Source: Enterococcus ureasiticus (GTDB lineage: Bacteria > Bacillota > Bacilli > Lactobacillales > Enterococcaceae). Taken from it: 64,000 nucleotides of DNA. Position numbers and translations under genes: made by a program. The first letter of the stretch is position 1, and each line of letters begins with the position of its first letter. Below the pieces are notes generated by a model. That model saw nothing but the letters and a program-made list of their open reading frames with translations, had not been told where the DNA came from and ran no database searches. Location of the stretch: positions 62,001 to 126,000 of the forward strand of contig NZ_MIJZ01000016.1 in NCBI RefSeq assembly GCF_001730285.1, in the 5' to 3' direction. Positions 26,724-35,788 of the stretch are shown piece after piece.

Positions 26724-29144
26724 TTATTGATTCTCTACTGCAAGCAATTTTTGATTATTATCTAATTCTGATTTCCCTGCTAACTGATGCTTTTGTAACC
26801 ATTTCATTGAGCAACCTAGAAGTATGACGAAAACCACAAAGATGATACTTAAAATCAAGACACTCTTATTAAACATTGGTGCACCGATTCCGCCGGAAAT
26901 AGCTTCTCGGAATCCATAAATAGAATATGACATTGGTAGATATGGATGAATCGCATTGAAAAATCCATTGGTCAATGGCATAGGGAAAGTTCCCCCTGCT
27001 CCGCCTAGTTGTAATACTAATAGGATCATTGATACAAAACGTCCTGGATTGTCGAAGGTCATCGCAAAGAACATTACTAAGAACATATATGCCCAGGCAC
27101 TGATAAAGCTCATTAGATAAAATTGACCAATATTGTCAACGTGTAAACCTATTGCTAACATTAATGTGGCTTCTATCACAGCCATCGCTGTTGAAACAGT
27201 AAATCCAATAGCAACTTTACTTAGCCACCAATTACGCGCAGATTGTCCCGCTAGTGAAACTTTACGGATTGGGAAGACGAAGTTAAAAACTAGACAGCCA
27301 ACAAATAAGGCAAGTGACATAATATATGGAGATAATGCTTCACCATAATTTGATACATGACTGTATTCTTTTAGCTCTAAATCTGTTGGAGCTGCAAACA
27401 TTTCGATGTTCTTTTCACCTAAATTTGCTTTTCCAGCCATTGCTGCCGCTTCACCTAAAGCTGTGGCTAATTGTGTTGAACCATCTTCTAATTGATCTAC
27501 CCCACTCATTAGTTGCGGTGAGTTATCGGTTAATTCAGTCAAACCACTATTCAGCTGTGCTGCACCACTGTTTAATTGCGTTACACCTGATGATAATGTC
27601 GGCATTTGAGCAGATAGTTGACCTAAGCCGTCAGATAGTTGATTGCCACCTTGTGCTAATTGGTTAACATCTGTTAAAGCTGTTGGTAATTCCATACTTA
27701 CAAGGGTTAAATCAGCAGATGCTTGATCTAAATCTCTTACGATAGTAGAAGCTTTAATTGACAATGGCGGTAAGTCGACTACTGCCAGTAAACCATTTGT
27801 TCCTACTTCAATTTCATTTAAACCATTTTTTAGATTGTTCGTATTTGCTGAAATCCCTGCAGCCAATTCACTTAATGCTTTGGCTTGAATTGCTAATTTT
27901 TCTGCTGAAGCTGTTGCTTGTTGAATGTTTGCTGACAATGCTGCTGTTTCAGATTGAATTTTAGCATTTTGAGCAGCTTCAAAAGCAGCGATTTGACCGT
28001 TAATATCAGCGATCAGTTGACTTTTTGTTGCAGCTTCGATGCCTTCATGCTGGTTAACACTTGCGGTAATTTGGCTTTGAAGACTGCTTGAATCAATGAC
28101 TAATTTCGCATTTAATTCGTTTAATTGGGTACTGACTTGTTGTAAATCATTTGATATTTGACCAGATTCAATTGCTGTATTTTCCATTATTTTTGAATCT
28201 GTCATTACCTTATCCAAGTCTGCTTCAGCTTGATCTAGGTTATGCTGAATCGTTTCTTTTGAGGTTGCATCTAAGTTATTTTCGACATTTTGCAATGCTT
28301 GCTCTAGCTCTTTACTACCTCTTGATAACTCGTTTAGACCAGCACTTAAGGCTGTAACTTTGCTGTTTAAGGGCTGTGCTTTACCATTGACAGTATTTAA
28401 TGCTGTGCTAAGTTCTGACGCTCCCGAGTCCAGTTGTCCAACTCCTGAGCTTAATGGTCCGATATTACTTGCTAATTCACTGGTTCCGTCTGCTAATTGA
28501 CTTGAACCACTTGCTGCTTGTGAGACACCGTCTGTATATTGAAGTAAGCCATTTTCTAATTGAACAGTACCGCTGGCTAACTGATTAGCACCGTCTGATG
28601 CTTGATCCATTCCCTTAGCCGCTTCTTTTCCAACTTCATTTAAAGCTTCAACATAAGACTCTGTTACACTTTCTCTAACTTGAGCTTCTAAAGTGGTTGC
28701 ACCTATTTGAGAAATTTCCTCACCTATGTAATTTAGCGACCCGTTTGTTGTATATGTTAGCTCCATTTTTTTGGGATCTTTATCGAGAAGTGTGGTTGCA
28801 TCTTTTGAAAAGTCCTTAGGAATCGTAACAATCATATAATAGTATAGATCTTCCATTCCTTTTTTAGCTTCTTCTGCCGAGACAAATTCCCACTTTAAAT
28901 CATGATTTTTCTTTAATTGATCAACAACTTGTTCACCTACATTAATATCTTGTCCCATCATTTCAACAGGTTTATCTTCGTTTACTACTGCAACTGGCAA
29001 ATCTTTGGCGCGACCATAAGGATCCCAAACAGATTTTGAGAAGAAACCTGCATAAAGAATTGGAATAAACGTGATTGCTATAACTGAAATCAGTAATACT
29101 TTATTCTTTAATATATTAACGAACTCTTGTTTGACCATTTTCAT
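26724..29144 (-). CDS. YhgE/Pip family membrane protein
   Basis: The 806-residue product has one N-terminal membrane helix (about residues 15-33), an extracellular region of about 570 residues and a C-terminal ABC-2 type membrane domain with about five to six helices (from about residue 600). The extracellular part carries many heptad-like repeats of the form QLxxGxxQL (for example GANQLASGTVQLENGL and GASELSTAL) flanking a coiled-coil region, typical of YhgE/Pip proteins, which include phage-infection proteins and type VII secretion relatives. It overlaps gadC by 4 nt, so the two are translationally coupled. Its presence between gadC and gadB is unusual. Confidence 0.88.
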   Translation of the reverse strand: MKMVKQEFVNILKNKVLLISVIAITFIPILYAGFFSKSVWDPYGRAKDLPVAVVNEDKPVEMMGQDINVGEQVVDQLKKNHDLKWEFVSAEEAKKGMEDLYYYMIVTIPKDFSKDATTLLDKDPKKMELTYTTNGSLNYIGEEISQIGATTLEAQVRESVTESYVEALNEVGKEAAKGMDQASDGANQLASGTVQLENGLLQYTDGVSQAASGSSQLADGTSELASNIGPLSSGVGQLDSGASELSTALNTVNGKAQPLNSKVTALSAGLNELSRGSKELEQALQNVENNLDATSKETIQHNLDQAEADLDKVMTDSKIMENTAIESGQISNDLQQVSTQLNELNAKLVIDSSSLQSQITASVNQHEGIEAATKSQLIADINGQIAAFEAAQNAKIQSETAALSANIQQATASAEKLAIQAKALSELAAGISANTNNLKNGLNEIEVGTNGLLAVVDLPPLSIKASTIVRDLDQASADLTLVSMELPTALTDVNQLAQGGNQLSDGLGQLSAQMPTLSSGVTQLNSGAAQLNSGLTELTDNSPQLMSGVDQLEDGSTQLATALGEAAAMAGKANLGEKNIEMFAAPTDLELKEYSHVSNYGEALSPYIMSLALFVGCLVFNFVFPIRKVSLAGQSARNWWLSKVAIGFTVSTAMAVIEATLMLAIGLHVDNIGQFYLMSFISAWAYMFLVMFFAMTFDNPGRFVSMILLVLQLGGAGGTFPMPLTNGFFNAIHPYLPMSYSIYGFREAISGGIGAPMFNKSVLILSIIFVVFVILLGCSMKWLQKHQLAGKSELDNNQKLLAVENQ

Positions 29145-30583
29145 GATAGTTTCTCCTTTTCATTTTCAATGATAGTTTTGTTTGATTGATGACGACTATA
29201 AAAGTGGTAAAATACAAATGGAATAGCCAGTGTAACAAGGTAGCTGATTCCTAATGTAATCAGATAGGTATGAATTTCTGCTCCTTTTAATTCGCTTGGG
29301 GCAATCATGGATGAACCAATAGCTAGAAGTGATAATAGCAATCCTGAACCACCAATCAATGCTTTTCCAATTTTTCCGCCTGGCACATTGTACGTTCTTT
29401 CTAATTTTTGGTTTGAACGTTTAAAGATTAAAACGAAGTATGCCACGAAGAATAAAGCATACGCACTTAAGTAGATAATGACCGTTAATGAAATCGCCGT
29501 TAAAAATGAGACATTACTACCGCCGCCACCAAGGGTCAATACTGCGGCCCAAATTGTTACCACAATCCCCTGAAGTATCAATAACGGAACTGGTACTTTA
29601 GAGTTGTTCACTTTTTTGAAACGAGCTGGAATGAGTCCTTTTTCCGCCACTGTTCTTAACCCTTCAGTCGGTCCAACAATCCATGAACAAACTTGAGCTA
29701 ACACACCAAAGGCCACCAATACTGCAACCAGTTTTACCACCCACGTCAGCTGACCATTTTCAGCTAAGATTAATGTTTGAAACGTTTGAACAACGCCTGA
29801 GTTTAAAGATAGTTTATCTGCTGGAATCACCATTGAAACCGCGCTTCCACCGATGGTACTTAGAATAATACCGACAATGACTAAAATAAACATAATTAAA
29901 GGGTAATTTTTCTTAGGGTTCTCTAATTCATTGATATGAGGAGCTGAAGCTTCAACACCCATGTAAGCCAACATAAATGACGCAAGGGCCGCAAAATCTT
30001 TTCCTTTTGGTATAAAGCCTTTATCTGTAAAGGAAGGGGCGACTGGATGTCCGCCAATGACAATATATTTGATTGTCAAAATCAGCATTAAACCGACCGG
30101 TACAATAATTCCTAAGACAAAACCTGCTTTTGCGACTTTGGCAGTTGTTTCTGTTCCTTTAAATTGTAGGAGCGTAGCGATCCAAAATATTAGTACAACG
30201 CTGGCAAATTTCAACATTGGATTATTGTTCAACGCTGGAATTCCGACTGCGTAGGACAAGGAACCGATAATAAAGTAAATCATTGTGACAAAGCCGACGG
30301 TAATTTGAAACCACTGGAAGAAAATAGCAGCAAACCCATATTTCTCTCCAAGTGTTTTCCCAACCCAACCGAAGATGCCTCCTTCCTGATAGCCTTTGAT
30401 CGTTGCCATTTCAGCGGAACATAAAGCGACTGGTAAAAACCAGAATAGACCACAGACAAGCAAGAAAAAGATAAGGGTCATTCCCGACATAGCAAAGGTT
30501 GGATATTCGTAAACTGTAATAAATAGTGAAGCGGTCATTGCGAAAAAGCTGAATAATGATAATTTCTTTTTAGTTTCTGACAT
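29141..30583 (-). CDS. gadC: Glutamate:GABA antiporter of the APC superfamily
   Basis: The 480-residue product has about twelve membrane helices. Motifs typical of GadC transporters are visible: PVALCSAEMATIKGYQEGG near residue 55, AYMGVEASAPHINELENPKK near 210 and SWIVGPTEGLRTVAEKGLIP near 300. GadC exchanges external glutamate for the internal GABA made by GadB. It overlaps the YhgE/Pip gene at ATGA and starts 92 nt after hdeD copy 2. No strong terminator lies between them, so readthrough from the hdeD promoter is plausible. Substrate assignment rests on linkage to gadB. Confidence 0.9.
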   Translation of the reverse strand: MSETKKKLSLFSFFAMTASLFITVYEYPTFAMSGMTLIFFLLVCGLFWFLPVALCSAEMATIKGYQEGGIFGWVGKTLGEKYGFAAIFFQWFQITVGFVTMIYFIIGSLSYAVGIPALNNNPMLKFASVVLIFWIATLLQFKGTETTAKVAKAGFVLGIIVPVGLMLILTIKYIVIGGHPVAPSFTDKGFIPKGKDFAALASFMLAYMGVEASAPHINELENPKKNYPLIMFILVIVGIILSTIGGSAVSMVIPADKLSLNSGVVQTFQTLILAENGQLTWVVKLVAVLVAFGVLAQVCSWIVGPTEGLRTVAEKGLIPARFKKVNNSKVPVPLLILQGIVVTIWAAVLTLGGGGSNVSFLTAISLTVIIYLSAYALFFVAYFVLIFKRSNQKLERTYNVPGGKIGKALIGGSGLLLSLLAIGSSMIAPSELKGAEIHTYLITLGISYLVTLAIPFVFYHFYSRHQSNKTIIENEKEKLS

Positions 30584-30675
30584 GATTTTCTTCCCTTCAT
30601 TTTTTAATTTTCATTGTGTTTTGATTTCATGATTTTCTTCGTTTAAACTTTTGTTTCAATTCGCTTGCTTCTATT

Positions 30676-31188
30676 CTAAAATGCAGCTATTAGATAATTG
30701 ATCCCTGTTAACAAAAGATAAAAACCGATTAGAAAAGCTAGCGTTAAAGCCGATACCAATGGGTTGAAAAATAGCATAACACCAATAATGACTCCTAAAA
30801 TGTTGATAACAAGTGAAAATCTGTAATAACTTTCGCTAATTTTTTTTGCTACATCTTGATTTATTAGGTGTCCCACCGAATCACAGATAAACCAAATTGC
30901 GAAGATAAACGGTGAAACAATCATTCCTAATGCTAAATGGAATAAAAAGAAAATTCCGATAAGAAGATCGATGATACTGATAAGCATATGGGCTGGTTTA
31001 TTTTTTATGTCCGTATCTTTATTTCGGTCAAAAAAACCAAGTGATCCTTTTACTATTGCTAAAACTGATGCGAACATTACCAGTGCAGCTATATCATCTG
31101 CTGGATTTTGAAATGCGATAATAGCAGCCCATGTAAATAATAGTCCGATGATAAAATACTTGCCCTTGAATTTTCTTTCTGTTGTCAT
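30676..31188 (-). CDS. HdeD family membrane protein, copy 2
   Basis: The start ATG at 31188 is set 10 nt after GGAGG and by comparison with copy 1; an ATG at 31197 lies too close to the ribosome site. The 170-residue product has about six membrane segments and differs from copy 1 (13495-14007) by scattered substitutions. It leads into gadC and shares with copy 1 the TTTCG-N7-CGACA box and the GTTGAT-N4-ATCAAC leader palindrome. Its position ahead of the gad genes supports an acid-stress role; this is inference from HdeD family knowledge. Confidence 0.85.
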   Translation of the reverse strand: MTTERKFKGKYFIIGLLFTWAAIIAFQNPADDIAALVMFASVLAIVKGSLGFFDRNKDTDIKNKPAHMLISIIDLLIGIFFLFHLALGMIVSPFIFAIWFICDSVGHLINQDVAKKISESYYRFSLVINILGVIIGVMLFFNPLVSALTLAFLIGFYLLLTGINYLIAAF

Positions 31189-31218
31189 AACGTTCATTCC
31201 TCCGTAATTTTAATTTTG

Positions 31219-31234
31219 GTTGATATGTATCAAC
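31219..31234. promoter_or_regulatory. Palindromic operator candidate in hdeD copy 2 leader
   Basis: GTTGATATGTATCAAC, a 16-bp palindrome, lies at the same place as in the hdeD copy 1 leader, with a different central tetranucleotide, which argues for selection on the arms. Confidence 0.6.
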
Positions 31235-31245
31235 TTGATATACAT

Positions 31246-31300
31246 AGTATAAAAGATAAACGGACGTTGATATTTTCACATCGTGTCGCATGAAACGAAA
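31246..31300 (-). promoter_or_regulatory. hdeD copy 2 promoter with TTTCG-N7-CGACA box
   Basis: On the - strand, TTTCG (31300-31296), seven bases and CGACA (31288-31284) precede TATACT (31251-31246) by 32 nt, the same geometry as in copy 1 and the gad promoters. Confidence 0.6.
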
Positions 31301-31311
31301 GAATATAAAAA

Positions 31312-31354
31312 AGGCTATGAGACAAAAGTAAAAATTACTTTTGTCTCATAGCCT
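31312..31354 (-). terminator. Terminator of WxL cluster 2 operon
   Basis: A perfect 20-bp stem (31312-31331 with 31335-31354; core GAGACAAAAGTAA) with a three-base loop is followed on the - strand by T6. It is the strongest hairpin in the window. Confidence 0.9.
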
Positions 31355-31360
31355 AAGAGT

Positions 31361-31413
31361 GAATAGATGGTGAAACCAGAAACACTGCCTTCGGGAATAT
31401 GCTTTTGTCCCAC
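31361..31413 (-). repeat. Dispersed intergenic repeat, copy A
   Basis: On the - strand it reads GTGGGACAAAAGC, then CCCGAAGGCAGTG and TTTCACCATCTATTC, related to the cores at 23321-23439 and 56786-56870. It lies between the last gene of WxL cluster 2 and its terminator. Confidence 0.6.
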
Positions 31414-31449
31414 CTTTTTTTGAATAAATGCTGGAATAAGTTGCTCAAC

Positions 31450-32187
31450 TTATTCCGATATTTCTGCGTAGAGCTCTCTTACGGTTCCATTCGTGTCATA
31501 GCCAACAGCTATTAGTTTGTTGAATGCCTCATTTTTATTCGCACGCTTCTGACTTGTTATGATTGGTAAGAACTCTTCTGTAATTGGACTAGTTGATTCT
31601 TTTACTTGTTTCTCATAGCCAGCTAAGCCAGACATGATTTTTTCATTAGAAATATTCATATTTGTGCCTATTTTTTCGACAAGTCTATTAAGATTATCAT
31701 TAGGCAGTCCACCATTGACTGGCGCAATTTTAATCGAAACAGTCTGTGAACGTAAATATGCTAGGTTGTTTTCTTCTGAATACTCATAATTCAAGCTTAC
31801 TTCTGAAACAACCTGTAACTCCTCTTCCTTATAAAAAGTATATCTGGTTTGAAAGTTCAGCTCTTTATTTCTAGCGAAAACGGCATATAACGTTTCCCCT
31901 GGTTTTACTGTATCTGAGGGTATTTCATTGGCAATAAGTTCTTTCGTTTCTTCATAATAAGCTGGAATACCTAGCTTATATTTTTCTTCGACAAGCTGAA
32001 AAGCCTCTTTTTCCGTTGCTATCTTTGAATAATCAGAATTACCAAAGGTTTGCTTGCGTTTGGTCTGAAAGCTCAGCGCCTGTTCTTCCTTGGTAAAATC
32101 ATCGTATCTGCCTGCTTTGCTACATCCAGAAAAAACAAATAGGAGCATTAACGTGAGAATTCCCATCATTGATTTTCTTTTACTCAT
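31450..32187 (-). CDS. Lipoprotein of unknown function, last gene of WxL cluster 2
   Basis: The 245-residue product has a lipoprotein signal peptide with lipobox FSGC at residues 19-22 and a charged, probably alpha/beta extracellular domain (EKEAFQLVEEKYKLGIP, RYTFYKEEELQVVSEVSL). No family is recognised. It overlaps the preceding lipoprotein gene by 4 nt (ATGA) and ends the long operon before a strong terminator. The overlap with a second lipoprotein suggests that the two proteins act together (inference). Confidence 0.75.
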   Translation of the reverse strand: MSKRKSMMGILTLMLLFVFSGCSKAGRYDDFTKEEQALSFQTKRKQTFGNSDYSKIATEKEAFQLVEEKYKLGIPAYYEETKELIANEIPSDTVKPGETLYAVFARNKELNFQTRYTFYKEEELQVVSEVSLNYEYSEENNLAYLRSQTVSIKIAPVNGGLPNDNLNRLVEKIGTNMNISNEKIMSGLAGYEKQVKESTSPITEEFLPIITSQKRANKNEAFNKLIAVGYDTNGTVRELYAEISE

Positions 32188-33158
32188 TTAGGAATCACCA
32201 CCCGTGCTGCTTGGCGACCTGGAAAAGCTTCTTGTGAGAAACTCAATTCAATCGTGCTTTGATCAGAAAGATCATAAAGAACAACACATTCAACTGTTTC
32301 TCCTTGAGAAACCATTTTAGTCTGAGCGTCCGCAAGATCTTTTACATCCAGAAAAGCTGAATCTTCTGGCAGTTTTGCTACTGGCAGCGCTCGCCCATTT
32401 TGCGAAGCTGTAACAAGCTCTTGCCAAATAGAAGGCTGAACAGGATCTGCACCTAGGTTCGTAAAATTATAGCGAATGGCTAGTAGTTTCTGTTGGTCTG
32501 TTCCTCTCACTTGTCTTACACCTGTCGTTTCCATTTTTAACTCGTCATTTTCAATCGTAATGATATCACCTTCTGCTTTTTCTTGTGATTCTTCCGATTT
32601 TTCAGCTTCTTTCTCATCAAAACTGACTTCTTTAAGAGTCGCTACCGCGGCATCGATTCTCTCTGAACGCTTCTCATAGGAATTATCGTCTGCCGAGTAA
32701 AAGGTCATCTGAACAAAACTGTTCTCTGTCCAAATATAGTAGAAATGTGCCCAGACACTTTTTTCTTTATAGACAGTGTTCAAGGTATATTTATAAGCTG
32801 GATACTCTCCTACCTTTATTTTTTTCATATAAATCCCCTCAAGGTTTTTATAATTATAACGCTCTTTTAATTTTTCTCTTGTCTTTTCTCCAAATCCTTC
32901 TTGCGCTACTTCTGTTGCTGGTGTCGTTGTAATGAATAGATAGGAATTACTTTTTGTATCTTCTGCACTAAAAGTTGTTTGAAGTCCATAATCACTTCTA
33001 ACTTCTTTATCTGCTTTCCAGCCAACTGGTAGTTGCATTTCATAGGAAGTTCCCCTAGCACTAAATTTTTGCTCGGTATCTTCCAGCTCTTTTGAACATC
33101 CGGTAAAAAAAAGCAATACGGCTACTAAAGACAAAATAATTGTTCCGTTTATTTTCAA
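32184..33158 (-). CDS. Lipoprotein with DUF5067-like C-terminal domain
   Basis: The start is a TTG at 33158 overlapping the YfhO stop codon and preceded by AAGGAG at 8 nt. The 324-residue product has lipobox FTGC. The N-terminal domain (about residues 30-175) resembles PsbP/LpqN-like folds (MQLPVGWKADKEVRSD). A Glu/Lys-rich linker follows (180-195). The C-terminal domain (about 200-324) has the pattern of DUF5067 (LLAIRYNFTNLGADPVQP, then MVSQGETVECVVLYDL). It is translationally coupled to both neighbours. Its function is unknown. Confidence 0.75.
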   Translation of the reverse strand: MKINGTIILSLVAVLLFFTGCSKELEDTEQKFSARGTSYEMQLPVGWKADKEVRSDYGLQTTFSAEDTKSNSYLFITTTPATEVAQEGFGEKTREKLKERYNYKNLEGIYMKKIKVGEYPAYKYTLNTVYKEKSVWAHFYYIWTENSFVQMTFYSADDNSYEKRSERIDAAVATLKEVSFDEKEAEKSEESQEKAEGDIITIENDELKMETTGVRQVRGTDQQKLLAIRYNFTNLGADPVQPSIWQELVTASQNGRALPVAKLPEDSAFLDVKDLADAQTKMVSQGETVECVVLYDLSDQSTIELSFSQEAFPGRQAARVVIPK

Positions 33159-35770
33159 TGGATTAACTCCTTTTGGTTTATTTTTTTATTTTTTTTCTGG
33201 TACCAATAAACATAAACGATAAATAACAGTAGACTACTGATAAATAATAATCCGCCAAGTTTCATTCCTTCTGGGTAATAAGTGAGTTCAACTGTATGCT
33301 TTCCTTTAGGTACCTTAACTGTAATCAAGGCATCTTGAACCGCTTTAATTTCTGCTGGTTTTCCATCAACAGATGCTTTCCAGCCTGAATCATAAGGAAT
33401 TGTCGTAAAAATAACCTGTTCTTCTTCTGTCGAAACTTCGGCTTTCACATGATTGCCTTTAACCTGAAAAGCGACCTCTTTTTCTCTGATATCAGTTATT
33501 GCTTGGTCTAGTATATCCGTTTTTAGAACTAATACAGACGGACGAACAACTTGTACAACGGAGCTGCCAATAAATTTAGCTGTAACTTTGACTTTCGTTG
33601 CTTGATCATAATGACCTAGATTAAAATACGTACCTGTTGAAGAGAGTCCGCTGGTTTTTTTATGTCCATCGACACTTACTTCTACCGAGCCATTATCGAT
33701 TCCTCTCGATGATCTAGTATCTAAAGATAAATACGCTTGCGTCTGTGCTGGTACATTGACTTCCCAGGTAATACTTTTTTCTTCTCCTGTGTTACTTTCT
33801 TCAGAAAAGAGGGTGAAATCGCCAGATTCCTGCACATACATGTTGGTTCGGGAAACTTCTGTTAAACCAGTAAATTGGAAAAGTGGTTCCTTTATTTCTG
33901 ACAAATATTGAATCAACGCTGTTTGATTGTTATTGTTTTTCGTTTCATAAATGCCTTTATCTGTTAATATTCCTAATGGCAAGGCATGTTCGTTTTCATA
34001 AAGACTGTACTCGCCATGTGTCTCAATTTCTTTAAAACCATATTTTTGAGGATCATTTTTGGCTAAATTATATTTTACGCCCAATAAATCATCCATTAAA
34101 ATTGTATTATTTTCATACTGAATCGTTAGATTGGTTCCTTCTGAACGGTAGCCTAAACGATCCAGATATTGAGAAGAATTACGATTACGTATGGATGAAA
34201 ACATTGTTACACCAGAATAATTGTAATTAAAACTATCTGTTCGGCTGATTGGATCTAAGTTTTCAAGTCGATAGAAGGTATCATTCATTGATTGAGCTTT
34301 TTTCACTAATGGCTCAATATCTTTATGTCCTTGTGTATAGCGTTCCTTGCTTGTATAGCCCCATTCTTTATCGATTCCTAGCAATATCTGTTGGGTATTA
34401 AAGAACATTTCCGCACATAGTACAGTCAACAGTAAAACCGGCATCAACCATTTATATTTTGTCACTTTGCTTTTAAGGATCAATAACAGCACATAGACCA
34501 CTAATAAAACTACCGTGACAATCAAGGATTCCTGCGTAATGTAGCCATATCTTTTTTTGTTGGAAATAATGGCAACGCTGATAAAAATAGTGACCAATGA
34601 CAACATAATATTCCCGAGGATATTAAGATCTTTTTTCTCGAATTTCTCCAAGCCAAAACCAGCTAATATCAAAACTAAAGCTGAATATAGGAAACTATAA
34701 CGGAATAAAAACATGTTCGGTGAATGCATTCCCTGCCAAAATAGATTCAATGGCTGGATGTAGACACTGGCAACCATGAGTAACAGTAAACCACCGAATA
34801 ATAATTTGTTTTTTAATGGGATTTTTTTCGTCACAAAGTAAAAGATGAAAAACAGTAGCGGAAATAGGCCAACATATATGAAGGGACTACTCCCAAACTT
34901 CGAGGTATCGTACACACCACTCATGCTTTTCACGACAAAATCCCAAGGTCCAACATCATTTGTCATAAAGCTATTGATCGAGTCAAGTTTTTCTCCGTTC
35001 GTTCTTAAATCAAGTACCGACGGCAAGATGATCACCATAGAAGCCAGTCCTGCCAATACTGATGTAATCAAGTAAGGTAGGATCGAACGCTTATAGATCG
35101 TCCATTGTGTCAACACACGAATGAAAAAATAGAGAAAACTAAACAAACCGACCATAAAAGCCATATAGTAATTTGTGATAAATAATAAAAAGTACGTACT
35201 AAATAATAGAACCGGTCGTTGTCTATCCATAATACGATGAATTCCTAATAAGATTAATGGGAGATACACCATCGCATCCATCCACATGAGCATAATGGAA
35301 TACGCCATCGTAAAGCTCATTAAGGCATATGACACGCTCAAAGCAACGTTCGCCCACTGCGGTATTCTAAATGTTTGACGAGCAAATACCCAAAAAGTTA
35401 CACCCATTGCACCAATTTTAGTTAATAGTATGAGGTACATCGCATCCGGCATATATAAATTATCAAAGAAAAATACGAGGAAACTGAATAAACTATTCGT
35501 ATAATAACTCATTAACGAAACAAAATTCAGTCCCAAAGAACCAGTCCAAGTATAAAAGAACGACTGATCGCCATGAAGCATATTATTAAATCCTGAATAA
35601 AAATTGACGAGCTGACCAAATGCATCACTGGCTAAAATCGTACGTTCACTCGTCGGATAGATTCCTAGTCGATAATAACTGATCGCCATAATTGCAACCG
35701 GTAAAAGAAAGCTAAGAACGATTGCTACGCTATTTTTTTTGAAAAATGTTTTTTTATCTTGTTGTTTCAT
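33155..35770 (-). CDS. YfhO family membrane protein
   Basis: The 871-residue product has about thirteen membrane helices in the first 460 residues, an extracellular region (about 470-830) and a final membrane helix before a basic tail. Family motifs are visible: TILASDAFGQLVNFYSGF, NPNxxxRYSFLYSALVL-like MFLFRYSFLYSAL, and the beta-sandwich PYDSGWKASVDGKPAEI near residue 790. YfhO proteins such as Listeria GtlB and B. subtilis YfhO transfer sugars from lipid carriers to cell-wall polymers. Its presence inside a WxL operon suggests glycosylation of surface components made here (inference). Confidence 0.87.
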   Translation of the reverse strand: MKQQDKKTFFKKNSVAIVLSFLLPVAIMAISYYRLGIYPTSERTILASDAFGQLVNFYSGFNNMLHGDQSFFYTWTGSLGLNFVSLMSYYTNSLFSFLVFFFDNLYMPDAMYLILLTKIGAMGVTFWVFARQTFRIPQWANVALSVSYALMSFTMAYSIMLMWMDAMVYLPLILLGIHRIMDRQRPVLLFSTYFLLFITNYYMAFMVGLFSFLYFFIRVLTQWTIYKRSILPYLITSVLAGLASMVIILPSVLDLRTNGEKLDSINSFMTNDVGPWDFVVKSMSGVYDTSKFGSSPFIYVGLFPLLFFIFYFVTKKIPLKNKLLFGGLLLLMVASVYIQPLNLFWQGMHSPNMFLFRYSFLYSALVLILAGFGLEKFEKKDLNILGNIMLSLVTIFISVAIISNKKRYGYITQESLIVTVVLLVVYVLLLILKSKVTKYKWLMPVLLLTVLCAEMFFNTQQILLGIDKEWGYTSKERYTQGHKDIEPLVKKAQSMNDTFYRLENLDPISRTDSFNYNYSGVTMFSSIRNRNSSQYLDRLGYRSEGTNLTIQYENNTILMDDLLGVKYNLAKNDPQKYGFKEIETHGEYSLYENEHALPLGILTDKGIYETKNNNNQTALIQYLSEIKEPLFQFTGLTEVSRTNMYVQESGDFTLFSEESNTGEEKSITWEVNVPAQTQAYLSLDTRSSRGIDNGSVEVSVDGHKKTSGLSSTGTYFNLGHYDQATKVKVTAKFIGSSVVQVVRPSVLVLKTDILDQAITDIREKEVAFQVKGNHVKAEVSTEEEQVIFTTIPYDSGWKASVDGKPAEIKAVQDALITVKVPKGKHTVELTYYPEGMKLGGLLFISSLLLFIVYVYWYQKKNKKINQKELIH

Positions 35771-35788
35771 GTTTATCCTCGCTTTTCT

